Assembly: GCA_947490845.1 (NCBI GenBank)
Contig: CANLHI010000010.1
Span: 1 to 34,547 of the forward strand
Length of the DNA: 34,547 nucleotides
DNA from: Actinomycetota bacterium
GTDB lineage: Bacteria > Actinomycetota > Actinomycetes > Nanopelagicales > Nanopelagicaceae
Direction of reading: 5' to 3'
Position 1 is the stretch's first letter, and each line of letters starts with the position of its first letter. This document shows positions 34,496-34,547 of the stretch, in pieces. The notes under the pieces were generated by a model, which saw only the letters and a program-made list of their open reading frames with translations, searched no databases and was not told the DNA's origin. A program made the translations under genes and the position numbers.

Positions 34496-34547
34496 TGCGC
34501 TCACTCCTTTCCTAAATCACATCCCTGGGGGCTAGTGGTTAAGTCTA

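Overview
The window looks like a core chromosomal segment of a free-living actinobacterium with a small, streamlined genome. Actinobacterial markers are MshA (mycothiol), CarD, a MutT1-type Nudix/phosphatase fusion, an LpqE-like lipoprotein, DUF3263, DUF3027, DUF2530 and a CitA-type citrate synthase. Base composition is moderate to low in GC, intergenic gaps are a few to about 140 bp, neighbouring genes often touch (TAAATG, TAATG) and four convergent pairs overlap at their 3' ends. By inference this fits the freshwater acI group (Nanopelagicales); a photolyase would suit sunlit water. No stretch above 300 bp lacks a gene. I see no insertion sequence, phage, CRISPR array or obvious defence island.

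Layout. 1-4230: the 3' end of an unrecognised gene, a zinc-type asparaginase II, mshA, a YbjN-like gene and gpmA, all on +, then a convergent LpqE-like lipoprotein. 4302-8288: carD, a fused ispDF, cysS and rlmB. 8307-13023: an SGNH hydrolase, ppk, a MutT1-like gene and a convergent ppx, so polyphosphate synthesis and breakdown sit side by side. 13024-18580: tRNA-Thr and a beta-carbonic anhydrase; a minus-strand ndh/hydrolase pair; and, from an extremely tight divergent promoter, a DUF2867 SDR overlapping a PLP-dependent decarboxylase. 18621-21993: DUF3263, groEL behind a CIRCE operator, DUF3027, a cold-shock protein and DUF2530. 22012-27494: two convergent MFS transporters, with pdxH-serC-MFS and a tiny membrane ORF on minus, and a divergent citrate synthase. 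27538-34547: photolyase, a membrane GGDEF protein, a secreted four-cysteine protein, an SDR, tRNA-Arg, an MMPL transporter, a 39-residue charged ORF and an FmdB-type zinc ribbon.

Gene order agrees with blocks I recall from Mycobacterium tuberculosis: mshA-YbjN-gpm, lpqE/carD-ispD-ispF-cysS-rRNA methylase, ppk-mutT1, and cspB...DUF2530-DUF3027-serC...citA. Much of the window is therefore conserved housekeeping sequence.

The most interesting signal is regulatory. Many genes that begin a transcription unit have a TANNNT-like hexamer ending 6 or 7 nt before the start codon and no Shine-Dalgarno sequence, which points to widespread leaderless mRNAs. Genes with a clear Shine-Dalgarno (groEL, csp, ppk, carbonic anhydrase, the secreted protein, FmdB) form a contrasting class. 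At 15737-15759 two divergent -10 elements overlap by two bases. I did not find a convincing, wholly new multi-gene system.
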